From: an uncultured Collinsella sp.
GTDB taxonomy: Bacteria > Actinomycetota > Coriobacteriia > Coriobacteriales > Coriobacteriaceae
DNA length: 42,899 nt
Direction: 5' to 3'
Assembly (NCBI GenBank): GCA_959026535.1
Contig: CAUFMB010000014.1
Span: 1-42,899 of the forward strand
The position numbers and the translations under genes were made by a program. Of the stretch, positions 41,298-42,899 are shown one piece after another (position 1 is the first letter of the stretch; each line of letters begins with the position of its first letter). The notes under the pieces were generated by a model that worked only from the letters and a program-made list of their open reading frames with translations, was not told the origin of the DNA and ran no database searches.

Positions 41298-41390
41298 GCT
41301 ATCCCCCGTTGTTAGCCTTCTGCTACTTTTCTAGGCTAATAGTAAACCCAGGCGAACTATTTTTAAGCGACAGGCGCGATTTTTTCCAAA

Positions 41391-41563
41391 CCAGTCATTG
41401 GGTACTCATTGGGGACAGACTTAAATGACTGAAACCACTCATTTAAGTCTGTCCCCAATGAGTACCGCCAGGGACAGTCCTTGCCAGCCCGGCCGGCGAG
41501 CCGGCGAGTCGGCAAAGACTGTCCCCAGCGACCAGTCGTTTAAGAACGTCCCCAATGACTAGG
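41391..41563. repeat. Composite GGGGAC-family repeat with a perfect 28-bp hairpin
   Basis: The arms 41401-41428 and 41439-41466 are perfect 28-bp reverse complements (core GGGGACAGACTTAAATGA) around a 10-nt loop. A second hairpin has arms 41471-41485 (GGGACAGTCCTTGCC) and 41511-41525 with one mismatch around a GC-rich middle. The whole block is bracketed by CAGTCATTGGG at its left and CCCAATGACTAG at its right, forming a larger imperfect palindrome. It lies between the ABC ATPase start and the next permease stop, with no gene inside. Confidence 0.85.
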
Positions 41564-41566
41564 TGG

Positions 41567-42772
41567 CTAGGCGTGGGATTTGTTGTGCGCGAGGGCTAGG
41601 CCTACGGCGGCGATGGCCGCGGCAAAGAGCACCGTGACGCCCAGATCGCAGGCGATGTCGCCCAGCACGGTGGACGTCAGGTCCGCAGCGAGCGCCTTGC
41701 CGATCGCGTCGTTCACCCAATACGTCGGCACAAAGTGCGCCACCGTCTGCACGGCCGAGCCCATGAGCGACAGCGGAATCCAGGCGCCGCCCAAAAACGT
41801 CATGAGCATGCCGAGCAGGTTGCCCACACCGTTGAGCAGCTCCTCGCGCGCGCCCAGGCTCGACAGCGTAAAGCCAACGGCCAGCGGCGTGCACGCCAGG
41901 GCAAACGTTGCCGCCAGCGCCAGGCACACGCGACCCACGCCGACCTCGGCAACCGCGCTGGCAAAGCCCACGACGCCCATCATGCTCGACACGAGCCAGA
42001 TGCAGACGGTGAGCACGGCGGCGGCCGCGAACACAGCGAGCGAACGCTGGCGCTCAGAGACCGGGCTGGCATCCATGCGGCGCACGCGCTCGGGCTCGTT
42101 CATGCCCGAAAACACCAGTCCCACCGACACGATGACCGACGAGATGATCGCGTACGCGCCAAAGTTGAAGTACGACTCGAGCGTGGTAGCAGCAGTCGAG
42201 TCGACCTTGACCTGCTCGATCTGGACCTCCGCGCGCTTTGCGGCCGCGTGCTCGGCGGCCCTTGCGACGTCACCGTTGGAGGCAGCGGGTTCAAGCGCCG
42301 CCGCAGCGCCCGCGAGCGAGATCCAGCGCGAGGCCTCGGCGGACGAAAGCGCCGCCGCCATGGTGCCGGAACCATAGGTCACGTCGAGCTTGGGCAGGGC
42401 CTCCCCCGCACGGGCGGCTGCAACAAGATCGTCCTCAAACCCCTCCGGGATAAAGAACACGCAATCGGCACTGCCCTTGGCGCTGTTGCTCTTGGAGAGC
42501 GCGTCGGCAAGGTCGTATGTGTCGTCGCCGACGCCCGTGACCAGGTCAAAGCGTGAGCCCAGGTGCTTGGTAAGCGCCCGCGAAAGATCGCTGTCGTCGC
42601 GGTCGACCACGATCACGTTGGTGTCGTAGGGCTTGTACTCGGTAAGCTGCGACGAGTTCCAGCTCACCGAAGCCGCGATGAATACGCCCATGAGCGAGAT
42701 GAACACCGTATAGATGAGCAGGTAGAACGGGTGCGCCAGCGCCATGCGAAGCGCGGTCTTAAAGGTGCTCAT
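41567..42772 (-). CDS. ABC-2 type transporter permease
   Basis: A 401-residue permease of the ABC-2/DUF-ABC2_membrane_3 type. One N-terminal span (about 15-38) is followed by a large extracytoplasmic domain (40-205, with GFEDDLVAAARAGEALPKLDVTY) and five or six spans in the C-terminal half (about 210-395). These include the GMNEPERVRRMDASPVSERQ cytosolic loop and the LLGMLMTFLGGAWIPLSLM segment. It would need a partner ATPase, probably encoded beyond the window edge. The start MSTFKTAL has AAGGAG 5 nt upstream. It overlaps the end of the preceding permease gene by 14 nt, a sign of one operon with two permeases. Confidence 0.88.
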   Translation of the reverse strand: MSTFKTALRMALAHPFYLLIYTVFISLMGVFIAASVSWNSSQLTEYKPYDTNVIVVDRDDSDLSRALTKHLGSRFDLVTGVGDDTYDLADALSKSNSAKGSADCVFFIPEGFEDDLVAAARAGEALPKLDVTYGSGTMAAALSSAEASRWISLAGAAAALEPAASNGDVARAAEHAAAKRAEVQIEQVKVDSTAATTLESYFNFGAYAIISSVIVSVGLVFSGMNEPERVRRMDASPVSERQRSLAVFAAAAVLTVCIWLVSSMMGVVGFASAVAEVGVGRVCLALAATFALACTPLAVGFTLSSLGAREELLNGVGNLLGMLMTFLGGAWIPLSLMGSAVQTVAHFVPTYWVNDAIGKALAADLTSTVLGDIACDLGVTVLFAAAIAAVGLALAHNKSHA

Positions 42773-42899
42773 AGCGGCTCCTTCCAAAGATCAGCGTAGC
42801 GGCGGCGACAAACACCAGGGCCATCAGGACGAGCGCGCCGGCGCGAACAGACACTATGACCCAATCCGAGGGCACTGAAAAGATAGGAGCCCCCGCTCG
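42759..42899 (-). CDS. ABC-2 type permease, C-terminal fragment (runs off the window)
   Basis: The last 46 codons of an upstream gene lie at the window edge. They include a hydrophobic segment (SVRAGALVLMALVFVAAATL) and end in the basic tail IFGRSRYEHL, typical of the last span of ABC-2 permeases. The stop codon TAA lies 11 nt inside the next permease gene, so the two reading frames overlap and are coupled. The assignment rests on this short hydrophobic end and the operon position. Confidence 0.6.
   Translation of the reverse strand, partial: RAGAPIFSVPSDWVIVSVRAGALVLMALVFVAAATLIFGRSRYEHL

Noticed and set aside
41391..41563. CRISPR array or insertion-sequence remnant
   Set aside because: The units are palindromic with no regular spacers, and there is no transposase reading frame in the interval.

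Overview
The window reads as chromosomal DNA of a GC-rich gut anaerobe of the Coriobacteriia, most likely Collinsella or a close relative. The grounds are strong G/C third-position codon use, PTS-driven glycan catabolism, an Nramp-related Mg2+ transporter of the type known from Eggerthella, and many short palindromic intergenic repeats with GGGGACAG/GGGGACGTTC cores. The taxon is an inference. I see no rRNA, tRNA, CRISPR array, insertion sequence or phage gene.

Layout. 0.1-2.8 kb: an AAA ATPase, a DUF4867 cupin-like protein and luxS. 3-4.6 kb: a ROK sugar kinase and a YczE-type membrane protein. 4.7-17.1 kb: a sugar-utilisation locus in two minus-strand transcription units, with two convergent LacI regulators at its far end. 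Unit A (9502 down to 4673) encodes a fucose-isomerase-like protein, both halves of a split transketolase and an FGGY kinase. Unit B (14987 down to 9785) encodes an alpha/beta-hydrolase, a DUF4038/GH140 (apiosidase-like) glycosidase and a complete lactose/cellobiose-type PTS (IIC, IIB, IIA). 17.3-21.4 kb: a beta-glucoside operon (licT, bgl PTS IIBC, 6-phospho-beta-glucosidase) behind a RAT antiterminator and terminator. 21.5-23.5 kb: nucleoside hydrolase and ribokinase. 23.7-25.9 kb: an OatA-like acyltransferase. 26-29.1 kb: an Mg2+ pair, an Nramp-related transporter coupled to an MgtE-like sensor protein. 29.4-35.2 kb: envelope and ion genes (a degenerate NodB deacetylase, PRC-barrel and YtxH proteins, a cyanophycin-synthetase-N-like protein, CorC, hemolysin III). 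35.4-42.9 kb: an exported or anchored alpha/beta hydrolase, a DUF362 ferredoxin-like protein, and ABC transporter genes.

Main hypothesis: the 4.7-17.1 kb block is a complete D-apiose (apiosyl-glucoside) utilisation system. The PTS would import and phosphorylate an apiosyl-glucose unit. The cytosolic apiosidase-like enzyme would release apiose and glucose-6-phosphate. The isomerase would form apulose, the FGGY kinase apulose-4-phosphate, and the split transketolase would make xylulose-5-phosphate plus dihydroxyacetone phosphate. The kinase keeps the GlpK catalytic frame but has lost two glycerol-pocket residues (Q246 to S, F270 to S), as expected for a bulkier branched substrate. The gene content is seen directly; the substrate is inferred.
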